Shown piece after piece: positions 35,265 to 42,930 of a stretch of 64,000 nucleotides of DNA (positions within the stretch are counted from its first letter, which is position 1; every line of letters starts with the position of its first letter). Origin of the DNA: SG8-30 sp963695085. Its GTDB lineage: Bacteria > Pseudomonadota > Gammaproteobacteria > Steroidobacterales > Steroidobacteraceae. The DNA is taken from NCBI GenBank assembly GCA_963695085.1, contig CAVOFV010000008.1, positions 372,001 to 436,000 on the forward strand, read 5' to 3'. The notes beneath the pieces were generated by a model. The model worked only from the letters and a program-made list of their open reading frames with translations, had not been told where the DNA came from and did not search any database. The position numbers were made by a program, and so were the translations under genes.

Positions 35265-35976
35265 GGGCCTTTCCTGGGTTGGCTGTGTCGCTGACGACTT
35301 CGCCGTCGCGCACCTGGATGGTGCGTCGCGCATGCGCCGCAACCTCCTGCTCGTGGGTCACCAGCACGATGGCGTGACCCGCCGCGTGCAGCTCGTCGAA
35401 CAGGGTGAGTATCTCGGCGCCGGTATGCGTGTCGAGGTTGCCGGTCGGCTCGTCGGCCAGCAACAGCGCCGGTTCGGTCACCAGCGCGCGCGCGACGGCC
35501 ACGCGCTGGCGCTGCCCACCTGACAGCTCCGCGGGCCGGTGCCCGGCGCGATCCGCAAGGCCGACCCGTTGCAGTGCGCGCGCGGCGCGGCCATGGCGGT
35601 CCGCGTGGCGCACGCCCGCATAGATCAGCGGCAACTCGACGTTGGCCAGCGCCGTCGCGCGCGGCAGCAGCGCGAACGACTGGAACACGAAGCCGATGTC
35701 GCGGTTGCGCACGCCGGCGAGTTCGGTGTCGCCCATGTCCGACACCAGCCGGCCGTTCAGCCAGTAGCGTCCGGCGTCGGGCGTGTCGAGACAGCCGATC
35801 AGGTTCATCAGCGTGGACTTGCCCGAGCCCGATGGCCCCATGATGGCCACGTACTCGTTGCGTCCGATGGCGAGGTCCACGCCGCGCAGCGCGTGGATGA
35901 TCGTGTCGCCCATGCGATAGCGCCGCTCGAGGCCCTCGGCACGTATCAACTGGTCGCCCGCGGAAGTCACCGCCAT
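35251..35976 (-). CDS. ABC ATPase, LolD/MacB type
   Basis: This 241-residue ATPase has Walker A (GPSGSGKSTLMNLIGCLD), Q-loop (IGFVFQSFALLPRATA), signature (LSGGQRQRVAVARAL), Walker B (LLLADEPTGNLDTHTG) and H-loop (IVLVTHEQEV). The GNLDT and SGGQRQR patterns are those of the MacB/LolD/FtsE group that pairs with FtsX-like permeases. It is the first gene of a three-gene efflux unit (ATPase, adaptor, permease), and its 3' end overlaps the adaptor start by 14 bp. The unit is inserted between yidC and mnmE, which are usually neighbours in gammaproteobacteria. An outer-membrane TolC-like channel is not in the window. Confidence 0.93.
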   Translation of the reverse strand: MAVTSAGDQLIRAEGLERRYRMGDTIIHALRGVDLAIGRNEYVAIMGPSGSGKSTLMNLIGCLDTPDAGRYWLNGRLVSDMGDTELAGVRNRDIGFVFQSFALLPRATALANVELPLIYAGVRHADRHGRAARALQRVGLADRAGHRPAELSGGQRQRVAVARALVTEPALLLADEPTGNLDTHTGAEILTLFDELHAAGHAIVLVTHEQEVAAHARRTIQVRDGEVVSDTANPGKAHVRA

Positions 35977-36034
35977 GATTGCTCGCTAGATCCCTGCAAA
36001 GACGCGCGCCACGGCTACCCGTTGACGGCTGGCG

Positions 36035-37762
36035 TCAGCTGCTGCGATTTTTCTTGTCCTCGGCCTCGACCACGCGGTTGATCTTCCACTGCTGTGCGAT
36101 AGACAGCGCGGTATTGGTCAGCCAGTACAGCACCAGACCCGCCGGGAACCAGGCGAACATCGCCGTCATGATCACCGGCATGAAGGCGAACACCTTGGCC
36201 TGCACCGGGTCCGGCGGCGTCGGGTTCAGCTTGAACTGCACGAACATCGCGCCGCCCATCAGCAGCGGCAGGATGAATAACGGGTCGCGCACCGACAGGT
36301 CCTGGATCCAGCCCATGAACGGCGCCTGGCGCATTTCTACGCTCTCCAGCAGTACCCAGTAGAAGGCCAGGAAGAACGGGATCTGCACCACCATCGGCAG
36401 GCAGCCCGCGACCGGGTTGATCTTCTCGCGCTTGTACAGCTCCATCATCGCGCGCGCCTGGCCCTCGCGGTCGTCCTTGTAGCGTTCCTGGATGCCCTTC
36501 ATGCGCGGCGCGACCGTGCGCATCTTGGCCATCGAGCGGCCGCTCGTTTCAGCCAGCTTGTAGAACACGAGCTTGATGAGCAGCGTGACGATGATGATCG
36601 ACCAGCCCCAGTTGCCGACGAAGCCGTGCACCTTGTCGAGCAGCCAGAACAGCGGCTGCGCCAGGATCGTCAGCTTGCCGTAGTCGGCTGCCAGCTCGAG
36701 GCGCGGACCGGCAATCTCGAGCTGGGCCTGCAGCTTGGGGCCGACGTACACCGTCTCCGTGAGCCGGGCGCGGGCGCCTGCCGCGACGGAATGCGCCGGC
36801 CCGACCTCGCGCATCAGGTAGTCCTTGTCCTGCACCCTGAGCGTGTGCTGCCAGCTCTCGCCGGTCGGCGGCACGATGGCGGCGACGAAGTGATGCTGCA
36901 GCGCCGCCATCCAGCCGCCGGTGACGGTGCGCGAATAGGCCTGGTCCTCCTCGTCCTCGATGTCCAGCTTCTGGTACGACTCGCCGTCGTACACGGCGGG
37001 TCCGCGAAATGCGTAGCTCTCGACGTTGAACATCGAGCGCTTGACCGGCATCCAGTGGCGCATCAACTGCGAATACGGCGCCAGTGCGACCGGCTCCGCG
37101 CCACCGTTGACGATGTCGTAGCCGATCTCGATTGCATACTGGCCGCGCCGCAGCCTGTAGGTCTTGGTGACCGACAGGCCCGCGCCATCGTTCCAGCGCA
37201 GCGGCAAGGTGAGTTCTTCGGCCCCGGTCGGCAGCCTCAATTCCCTGGCCGGAGAGCTGAATTCCGCCTTGTGGTTCGGTTCCGCGCGGCCCGCCTGTCC
37301 CGTCGTCAGGCCGGACTGGTAGATGAACAGGGAGTCGGCGCCGTCCGTGTTGAACAACCGGACCTTCTTGTCCGGAGTGTCCTTCTTGACCGGGTAGTCG
37401 AGCAGGTCCGCCCGTACCAGCGCGCCGCCGACCAGCGACACGTCGAGGTCGAGCACGTCCGTCACCAGCCGTACGGTCGCGCCGGGCTGGTGGGTTTCCA
37501 GCCCCGGTTCGGCGGCTGTCGTCGCGGCCGGTGCGGCAGTGGCGGCCGCGGTGCCGATTTCCGGCAGCGCATCGGCCAGCCCGGACGCAGGCTCGCTCGC
37601 CGGCGCCAGCGCCCCTTCGGCGGCCGGCGCGCTCGGCGCCCGCTCTTCAACCTTGACCGGCGCGGGCGCCAGCGGGTTGCCGTAGTCCTTCATCCACGCA
37701 TCGACATTGAGCCATACCACGAACAGCAGGCCGAGCCAGATGAAGATGCGTCGATTGTCCAT
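36035..37762 (-). CDS. yidC: Membrane protein insertase YidC
   Basis: The protein has 575 residues from the ATG at 37762, chosen because it gives MDNRRIFIWLGLLFVVWL, the typical YidC start; an in-frame start at 37918 would overlap yidD. The N-terminal helix is followed by a Pro/Ala-rich linker, a periplasmic domain (about 85-360) and five C-terminal helices that form the hydrophilic groove (NWGWSIIIVTLLIKLVFYKLAE, then MKGIQERYKDDREGQARAMM). The conserved MVVQIPFFLAFYWVLLESVE segment is present. The groove arginine lies in the FYKLAETSGRSMAKMR region. It inserts and folds inner-membrane proteins alone or with SecYEG. Confidence 0.96.
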   Translation of the reverse strand: MDNRRIFIWLGLLFVVWLNVDAWMKDYGNPLAPAPVKVEERAPSAPAAEGALAPASEPASGLADALPEIGTAAATAAPAATTAAEPGLETHQPGATVRLVTDVLDLDVSLVGGALVRADLLDYPVKKDTPDKKVRLFNTDGADSLFIYQSGLTTGQAGRAEPNHKAEFSSPARELRLPTGAEELTLPLRWNDGAGLSVTKTYRLRRGQYAIEIGYDIVNGGAEPVALAPYSQLMRHWMPVKRSMFNVESYAFRGPAVYDGESYQKLDIEDEEDQAYSRTVTGGWMAALQHHFVAAIVPPTGESWQHTLRVQDKDYLMREVGPAHSVAAGARARLTETVYVGPKLQAQLEIAGPRLELAADYGKLTILAQPLFWLLDKVHGFVGNWGWSIIIVTLLIKLVFYKLAETSGRSMAKMRTVAPRMKGIQERYKDDREGQARAMMELYKREKINPVAGCLPMVVQIPFFLAFYWVLLESVEMRQAPFMGWIQDLSVRDPLFILPLLMGGAMFVQFKLNPTPPDPVQAKVFAFMPVIMTAMFAWFPAGLVLYWLTNTALSIAQQWKINRVVEAEDKKNRSS

Positions 37763-37776
37763 GTGGGGCGTGCTCG

Positions 37777-38004
37777 TCAGTGCGTGTGTCGCGGCTCGGG
37801 AACCGGGTCGTAACCGCCCGCATTCCACGGGTGGCAACGACAGATACGCCGCGCGCCCAGCCAGCCGCCTTTCAGCGCGCCGTGCCGCTCGATGGCGTCG
37901 AGCGCATAGGCCGAGCAAGTCGGGTGAAAGCGGCAGTTGGGCCCGAGGATCGGGCTGATGAAGAAGCGGTAGAAACGGATCAGCGCGCCCAGCAGTTGCT
38001 TCAT
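37777..38004 (-). CDS. yidD: Membrane protein insertion efficiency factor YidD
   Basis: The protein has 75 residues from the ATG at 38004, which overlaps the rnpA TGA by 4 bp (ATGA). A short amphipathic N-terminus (MKQLLGALIRFYRFFISPIL) precedes the family block GPNCRFHPTCSAYALDAIERHG, with three cysteines in all (C-x5-C and RRICRCHPW), and GGYDPVP at the end. YidD is a small inner-membrane-associated protein that aids insertion with YidC. The rpmH-rnpA-yidD-yidC order is standard. The yidC gene begins 14 bp downstream. Confidence 0.95.
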   Translation of the reverse strand: MKQLLGALIRFYRFFISPILGPNCRFHPTCSAYALDAIERHGALKGGWLGARRICRCHPWNAGGYDPVPEPRHTH

Positions 38005-38348
38005 GTCGGCTGCACCCGCTGCCACAGCCTTTCGAGGCTGGCGGACAATCCGGCGTTCGGCGCGTCGCGCGCCGCGGCCCGCGCAGTGACGAACACGTCC
38101 ATCGCCGGTAGCTCGTGCTGGTGAAGCCTGAACGACTCGCGGATCACGCGCCGGATCCCGTTGCGGCGCACTGCGCTGCCGGCCGCGCGTACGCTGACCG
38201 CCATGCCGAGCCTCGCGTGTGTGCCGCCGTTTGCAACGTATTGAATCCCGAATAGGCCATCGCCCGCTCGGCGACCGGCCTTGCGCGCCCGCTCGAAATC
38301 AGCCGCAGCGCGGAGTTTCTGGGCCGGCTTGAAACCTAGGCGAGCCGT
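38001..38348 (-). CDS. rnpA: Ribonuclease P protein component, apparent ACG start
   Basis: Translated from an ACG codon at 38346-38348, the protein has 115 residues and a standard RnpA N-terminus (ARLGFKPAQKLRAAADFERA). It continues with FGIQYVANGGTHARLGMAVS and the RNR-type block AVRRNGIRRVIRESFRLHQH, then ELPAMDVFVTAR. An in-frame TGA lies two codons before the ACG, and no ATG, GTG or TTG occurs before the internal ATG at 38204. That ATG would remove half of the protein. Length and sequence fit E. coli RnpA (119 residues). So either initiation is at ACG or one base was called wrongly. RnpA binds the RNA subunit of RNase P to process tRNA 5' ends. Confidence 0.85.
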   Translation of the reverse strand, partial: TARLGFKPAQKLRAAADFERARKAGRRAGDGLFGIQYVANGGTHARLGMAVSVRAAGSAVRRNGIRRVIRESFRLHQHELPAMDVFVTARAAARDAPNAGLSASLERLWQRVQPT

Positions 38349-38362
38349 GTTGCGTCAGCCGC

Positions 38363-38509
38363 TCAGCGCGAGATGCCGACGGTCAGGCGCTTGCGGCCCT
38401 TGGCACGACGGCGCTTGAGGACCAGGCGGCCCTTCTTGGTGGCCATGCGCGCGCGGAACCCGTGGGTGCGCTTGCGCTTGACTTTGCTCGGCTGGTACGT
38501 GCGCTTCAT
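38363..38509 (-). CDS. rpmH: 50S ribosomal protein L34
   Basis: This 48-residue basic protein is L34: MKRTYQPSKVKRKRTHGFRA, then KGRLVLKRRRAKGRKRLTV at the C-terminus. It begins at the ATG at 38509 and ends 14 bp before the rnpA coding start. It is the first gene of the minus-strand operon that runs away from dnaA, read from the promoter at 38573-38601. Confidence 0.98.
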   Translation of the reverse strand: MKRTYQPSKVKRKRTHGFRARMATKKGRLVLKRRRAKGRKRLTVGISR

Positions 38510-38572
38510 GGCGGCGACTCTGCTGAAAGTTTCACTAAAACAACGACATGCCCACGCGGGCAAAGGGCGGCA

Positions 38573-38601
38573 AGATTAAGGGTGCACGGCATGCAAGTCA
38601 A
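38573..38601 (-). promoter_or_regulatory. Sigma-70 promoter of rpmH operon
   Basis: On the minus strand there is TTGACT, a 17-bp spacer and TAATCT, a near-consensus -35/-10 pair. The -10 ends about 64 bp upstream of the rpmH ATG. It should drive rpmH-rnpA-yidD-yidC. Confidence 0.7.
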
Positions 38602-38683
38602 CCTGTCCGCGACCACCTGTGTAACGGCTGCCGCCGCGGGTCCATGGCGCGGCCGGAAACCAGCCAGGCAGCCCCTGCCCACT

Positions 38684-38692
38684 TGTGGATAA
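38684..38692 (-). promoter_or_regulatory. DnaA box ahead of dnaA
   Basis: TGTGGATAA is the exact reverse complement of the consensus DnaA box TTATCCACA. It lies 80 bp upstream of the preferred dnaA start in the rpmH-dnaA gap, where it may mediate autorepression of dnaA or belong to the origin. It is the only perfect box in this gap. Confidence 0.75.
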
Positions 38693-38771
38693 CTATGGCG
38701 CCGTTACGCCCGCAAGGCTAGACTGCCGGCCGTTTCCTCTTTCCATCATCAGCCACCCGGGGGTCCGGTTC

Positions 38772-40118
38772 GTGCACGGCTCGCTTTGGCAGCGCTGTCT
38801 GCGCCAGCTCGAGGGCGAGGTGCCCGAGCAGCAGTTCAACACCTGGATCAGGCCGCTGCAGGCCGTGGCGGCCGACAATGTCCTGCGGCTCTACGCGCCC
38901 AACCGGTTCGTCCTCGACTGGGTCCAGGAGAATCTCTACTCGCGCATCGTCGAACTTGCCGCGCAGGAGACGCCGGGCACCGGGCCGCAGGTGCTGATCG
39001 AGGTCGGCTCGCGCCCGAAACACCCGGACGAGGAGACGCCGGCCACGCGGCCGGCGCCCGCTGGATCGTCCCGCCCGCCGGTGCTCCTGCCCACGATCGG
39101 GGGCCGGGTCAATCCGGAATTCAATTTCGACGCCTTCGTCGAGGGCAAGAGCAACCAGCTGGCGCGCGCCGCCGCGATGCAGGTCGCCGAGAACCCCGGC
39201 CGCGCCTACAACCCGCTGTTCATCTACGGCGGCGTCGGTCTGGGCAAGACCCACCTGATGCACGCGGTCGGCAATCTCGTGCTGCAGAAGAACCCGAATG
39301 CCCGCGTGGCCTACGTGCACAGCGAACGCTTCGTCAGCGACATGGTGCGCGCCCTGCAGCACAACACCATGGCCGACTTCAAACGCGCTTATCGCAGCCT
39401 CGACGCGCTGTTGATCGACGACATCCAGTTCTTCGCTGGCAAGGAGCGTTCGCAGGAGGAGTTCTTTCACACCTTCAACGCACTGCTGGAGGGCCAGCAG
39501 CAGGTCGTGCTGACCTGCGACCGCTATCCCAAGGAGGTCGCGGGCCTGGAGGAGCGGCTGAAGTCGCGTTTCGGCTGGGGCCTGACCGTGGCCATCGAGC
39601 CGCCCGAGCTCGAGACCTGTGTCGCGATCCTCATGTCGAAGGCGCAGGCCGCCGGCGTCACGCTGCCCGAGGAGGTCGCCTTCTTCGTCGCCAAGCGGAT
39701 CCGTTCCAACGTGCGCGAACTCGAGGGTGCGCTGCGCCGCGTGATCGCTAACTCACGCTTCACCGGGCGGCCGATTACGCTGGATTTCACGAAGGAAGCG
39801 CTCAAGGACCTGCTCGCCCTGCAGGAGCGGCTGGTGACGATCGACAACATCCAGAAGACCGTCGCGGAGTATTACAAGATCCGCGTTGCGGACCTGCTCT
39901 CGAAACGCCGCAGCCGCTCGATTGCGCGGCCACGCCAGGTGGCGATGGCGCTGTCACGTGAACTGACCAACCACAGCCTGCCGGAAATCGGCGACGCCTA
40001 CGGCGGCCGGGATCATACAACGGTGCTGCATGCCTGCGGCCGGATCCGCGACCTGCGTGAAAGCGACCAACGCGTCGCGGAGGACTACCTCAACTTGTTG
40101 AGAATCCTGACGGGTTGA
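38772..40118 (+). CDS. dnaA: Chromosomal replication initiator DnaA
   Basis: The protein has 448 residues from a GTG at 38772, chosen because HGSLWQRCLRQLEGEVPEQQ then aligns with the start of E. coli DnaA (SLWQQCLARLQDELP); a longer frame from 38685 exists. Domain I (1-85) is followed by a Pro-rich linker. The AAA+ domain carries Walker A (GGVGLGKTHLMHAVGN), Walker B (DALLIDDIQFFAGKE) and the box VII arginine region. Domain IV ends with the DnaA signature RSRSIARPRQVAMALSREL and YGGRDHTTVLHACGRI, which contacts DnaA boxes. DnaA melts the origin and recruits DnaB. The operon continues into dnaN after 228 bp. Confidence 0.97.
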   Translation: MHGSLWQRCLRQLEGEVPEQQFNTWIRPLQAVAADNVLRLYAPNRFVLDWVQENLYSRIVELAAQETPGTGPQVLIEVGSRPKHPDEETPATRPAPAGSSRPPVLLPTIGGRVNPEFNFDAFVEGKSNQLARAAAMQVAENPGRAYNPLFIYGGVGLGKTHLMHAVGNLVLQKNPNARVAYVHSERFVSDMVRALQHNTMADFKRAYRSLDALLIDDIQFFAGKERSQEEFFHTFNALLEGQQQVVLTCDRYPKEVAGLEERLKSRFGWGLTVAIEPPELETCVAILMSKAQAAGVTLPEEVAFFVAKRIRSNVRELEGALRRVIANSRFTGRPITLDFTKEALKDLLALQERLVTIDNIQKTVAEYYKIRVADLLSKRRSRSIARPRQVAMALSRELTNHSLPEIGDAYGGRDHTTVLHACGRIRDLRESDQRVAEDYLNLLRILTG

Positions 40119-40346
40119 TGTGGATAATATGTGTTCGGCACGGGGATGCTTTTTCGTCCACATTCCACACACAGGCAGGACAGAGGTAAATGGCAGTTGC
40201 CCCCTGTAGTCCTGCCTTCGCCACGTAACTGATGGCGCTTTGTTTTTGGTTGTTTTCCACGGATATTCGACGGCTCTATATCAACTACAACTATCTTCAG
40301 ACAGCCTTCTACTGAAACCTATAGAACCGGACGGCGGGGAGCACAG
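40119..40346. other. Putative oriC segment between dnaA and dnaN
   Basis: This 228-bp gap starts with a perfect DnaA box TGTGGATAA at 40119-40127. Degenerate boxes follow (TCGTCCACA at 40154-40162, TTTTCCACG near 40254). An AT-rich stretch (40236-40310, including CTTTGTTTTTGGTTGTTTTC and CTATATCAACTACAACTATC), unusual for this high-GC genome, could be the DNA-unwinding element. The same location is an origin in several gammaproteobacteria. The call rests on motifs and on the divergent gene orientation around dnaA; skew was not computed. It also should hold the dnaN promoter. Confidence 0.55.
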
Positions 40347-41441
40347 ATGAAGTTCAGCGCGGAGCGTGAAAAGATCCTGGCGGCCTTGCAGGCTGCCATT
40401 GGCGTTGTTGAACGCAGGCAGACCATGCCGATCCTCGCCAATGTGTTGTTGGCGGCGAAGGACAATCGCCTGGAAGTCACCGCGACCGACCTGGAGGTCG
40501 AGCTCGTGGCGCACGCGGAGATCAAGTCCGCGACCGACGGTTCGGTCACCATTCCAGGCCGCAAGCTGCTGGACATCTGCCGGTCGTTGCCGGATGGCGC
40601 GAAACTGACGGTGGCACAGGAAGGCGACCGGGTGCTGGTCCGGGCCGGCAAGAGCCGTTTCACCCTGTCGTCATTGCCGGCTGCGGAATTTCCGGTCATT
40701 GATGAAATGAACGCGCAGCAGACGCTGGAATTACCGCAGGTGGACCTGAAGCGCCTCATCGACAAGACGCATTTCTCGATGGCGCAGCAGGACGTGCGCT
40801 ATTACCTGAACGGCATGTTGCTAGAATCAGACGGGAAAATGCTCAGAACGGTCGCAACCGACGGCCATCGTCTTGCATTGTGCGAGATGGCCCTTTCCAT
40901 TAAGGGAAAGAACCAGCAGATCATCGTGCCGCGCAAAGGCGTGCTGGAATTGCAGCGCCTGCTGGGCACGGAAGGTAACGTAGAAATAACGATAGGAACT
41001 AATCACGTTCGCGCCAAGATCGGCGACATTCGCTTCACTTCGAAGCTAATTGACGGCCGTTTCCCGGAATATAGCCGCGTCATTCCTGGCAGTCCGCCGC
41101 GCTCCGTTCTCGCTGACCGCGAAGTGCTTCGTGCCGCGCTGCAGAGAACCGCGATCCTTGCGAACGAGAAATACCGCGGTGTTCGCCTTGCGCTCAAGGG
41201 CAAGACGCTGACCATCCAGGCGCACAACCCGGAGCAGGAAGAGGCTGAAGAGGAGATCGAGGTCAAGTACGGCGGCGAAGATCTCGAGGTAGGCTTCAAC
41301 GTGAACTACCTGCTAGATGCCATCGGAGCGATCGACTCGACAGAGGTGGAAATTGGCCTGACCGACGGAAGCTCCAGCTGCCTGGTACATTCGCCGGGCG
41401 TGGCGAGCAGCCGGTACGTGGTGATGCCGATGCGGCTGTAG
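40347..41441 (+). CDS. dnaN: DNA polymerase III sliding clamp, beta subunit
   Basis: This 364-residue protein (366 in E. coli) is the beta clamp. It starts MKFSAEREKILAALQAAIGV. Three topologically similar domains follow: about 1-120 (LAAKDNRLEVTATDLEVEL), 130-240 (FSMAQQDVRYYLNGMLLE, VATDGHRLALCEMAL) and 245-364 (VGFNVNYLLDAIGAI, and the C-terminal SSRYVVMPMRL). The terminal VMPMRL, which with neighbouring residues forms the pocket for clamp-binding motifs, is intact. It tethers polymerase to DNA. It lies between dnaA and recF in the standard order, with recF starting 10 bp later. Confidence 0.98.
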   Translation: MKFSAEREKILAALQAAIGVVERRQTMPILANVLLAAKDNRLEVTATDLEVELVAHAEIKSATDGSVTIPGRKLLDICRSLPDGAKLTVAQEGDRVLVRAGKSRFTLSSLPAAEFPVIDEMNAQQTLELPQVDLKRLIDKTHFSMAQQDVRYYLNGMLLESDGKMLRTVATDGHRLALCEMALSIKGKNQQIIVPRKGVLELQRLLGTEGNVEITIGTNHVRAKIGDIRFTSKLIDGRFPEYSRVIPGSPPRSVLADREVLRAALQRTAILANEKYRGVRLALKGKTLTIQAHNPEQEEAEEEIEVKYGGEDLEVGFNVNYLLDAIGAIDSTEVEIGLTDGSSSCLVHSPGVASSRYVVMPMRL

Positions 41442-41451
41442 CGCCGGGGCG

Positions 41452-42516
41452 ATGCCGCTGACCTGGATTCGGGTTGAGCAGTTTCGCTGCCTGGAGCGGG
41501 TGGAACTGGACCTCGACCCGCAACTCAACTTCTTCGTAGGACCAAACGCGTCAGGCAAGACCAGCTTGCTCGAGGCGTTCTATTTTCTTGGCCGGGGCCG
41601 CTCGTTCCGCACGCGGCGCCTGGATCCCCTCATTCGCCACGGCCAGAAAGCGCTCACTGTCGTGGGCCGCGTGACCGCGGCCGGTCGCGAGACCACGCTG
41701 GGGGTGCGCGCAGGCCGTGACGGGACGGAAATCCACGTCGGCGGCCGGCCCGCACAAACCGCTGCGGATCTTGCTGAGCACTTTCCGCCGCAGGTCATTG
41801 AACCGGAGATTCACAAGCTGCTGGAAGAGGGTCCTGGGCGGCGCCGGCGATTCCTGGACTGGGGCGTGTTCCACGTGGAACCCAGCTTCCTCATCGGTTG
41901 GCAGCGCTACTACCGGGCACTGAAACAGCGCAACGCAGCGCTGAAGCAGCAGTTGCCGGATGCGGCCGTAAGCGCCTGGGACGCCGAGCTGTGCGAAACG
42001 GGCGAGGCGCTGGCCGCACAACGCCGGGCGTATCTGGGCCTGCTGGGCGAACCTGTGCGGCGCATGGGGCAGCGCCTGCTGGGGCTGGACACCGATCTCG
42101 CGTATCACCCGGGCTGGCCGGAGGGCCGCAGCCTGCTAGAAACGCTGACAAGAGACCGCGACCGCGACCGACGCTACAAGGCCACGCAACAGGGCCCGCA
42201 CCGCGCAGACGTCACGGTACGGGTCGCGGGACACGCAGCCAAGGACCGGGTGTCCAGGGGTCAACAGAAGCTGTTGGCGGCCGGGCTCACGCTCGCGCAG
42301 CTGGAAATCCAGGAAAGAGATCGCCCCGGGCGGTCCGCGTTGCTGCTGGACGACCCGGCGGCCGAACTGGACCGGGAAAGCCTGGAGAGACTTCTGGACT
42401 GCGTGCGCGAGCTCAATACGCAGTTGCTGGTAACGTCCCTCAGCACCGGCATTCCGGGACTCCCGCCGGGCGGGCGGACGTTTCACGTGGAACAGGGCCG
42501 CGTAGAGTCCAGGTAG
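41452..42516 (+). CDS. recF: DNA replication/repair ATPase RecF
   Basis: This 354-residue protein (357 in E. coli) is an SMC-like ABC ATPase with Walker A FFVGPNASGKTSLLEAFYFL and signature VSRGQQKLLAAGLTLAQLEI. Walker B is ALLLDDPAAELDRE, and there is a D-loop region beyond it. The N-terminal WIRVEQFRCLERVELDL is typical. RecF loads RecA at single-stranded gaps with RecOR. The gene contains two parS-like sequences (41867-41882 and 42479-42494), an unusual density for a coding region. It is followed by a 414-bp gap before gyrB. Confidence 0.96.
   Translation: MPLTWIRVEQFRCLERVELDLDPQLNFFVGPNASGKTSLLEAFYFLGRGRSFRTRRLDPLIRHGQKALTVVGRVTAAGRETTLGVRAGRDGTEIHVGGRPAQTAADLAEHFPPQVIEPEIHKLLEEGPGRRRRFLDWGVFHVEPSFLIGWQRYYRALKQRNAALKQQLPDAAVSAWDAELCETGEALAAQRRAYLGLLGEPVRRMGQRLLGLDTDLAYHPGWPEGRSLLETLTRDRDRDRRYKATQQGPHRADVTVRVAGHAAKDRVSRGQQKLLAAGLTLAQLEIQERDRPGRSALLLDDPAAELDRESLERLLDCVRELNTQLLVTSLSTGIPGLPPGGRTFHVEQGRVESR
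41867..41882. promoter_or_regulatory. parS-like ParB-binding site inside recF
   Basis: TGTTCCACGTGGAACC matches the general parS palindrome TGTTNCACGTGNAACA in 15 of 16 positions (last base differs). It lies in the recF coding region, encoding VFHVEP. ParB sites inside genes near the origin are common. Confidence 0.6.
42479..42494. promoter_or_regulatory. parS-like ParB-binding site at the 3' end of recF
   Basis: CGTTTCACGTGGAACA matches TGTTNCACGTGNAACA in 15 of 16 positions (first base differs). It lies in the last codons of recF (TFHVEQG), 123 bp before the perfect site. Confidence 0.55.
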
Positions 42517-42533
42517 GGGCGCAAGTCCTCGTT

Positions 42534-42725
42534 TTATCCACAGCCGAGGCGAGGCCGCCATGGAGACTGGGATGGGCTATTCGCCGCGTGGAAATTGCCG
42601 TGGCCGCGTGGCCATATGTTTCACGTGAAACATCACCCTTGGCGCCGCAAGACCCGCCATTGATGCAATCCCTGGGCTAGCGGATTTCCACGATGCGCGC
42701 CGCGTCATCCACAGAATTGTCCACA
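42534..42725. promoter_or_regulatory. DnaA-box cluster in the recF-gyrB gap
   Basis: A perfect DnaA box TTATCCACA lies at 42534-42542. Two one-mismatch boxes follow, TCATCCACA at 42705-42713 and TTGTCCACA at 42717-42725, spaced 12 bp apart and in the same orientation. They surround the perfect parS site. The cluster could be part of the origin or regulate gyrB through DnaA. The gap (42517-42930) holds no gene that I can support. Confidence 0.55.
42617..42632. promoter_or_regulatory. Perfect parS centromere site
   Basis: TGTTTCACGTGAAACA is the exact 16-bp consensus ParB-binding palindrome. It lies in the recF-gyrB gap between DnaA-box sequences. ParB nucleates here and loads SMC complexes to segregate the origin. 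The parA and parB genes are not in the window. Confidence 0.88.
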
Positions 42726-42930
42726 GAACGCGCGCTGTCAAAGAGCGCTGGCTGGTGGGGTTATCTGTGCGCCGGTCCGCGCGCCGCCGGAGGGCGCATA
42801 CGGACTGACGATCGCAGCTGAATTCCAGGCGTCTGAAGGGGCGCGCCCAGGCGGCCCCAAACACCTGAAAACAAAGTGAAAACAACACGAAAAGTGGTAT
42901 CCTTGACCGATTCAGGTGACGGGGTTTCGC

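Noticed and set aside
39948..39965. Sequence TGTCACGTGAACTG in dnaA resembling parS
   Set aside because: Only the central TCACGTGA core matches; the outer bases of the palindrome do not.
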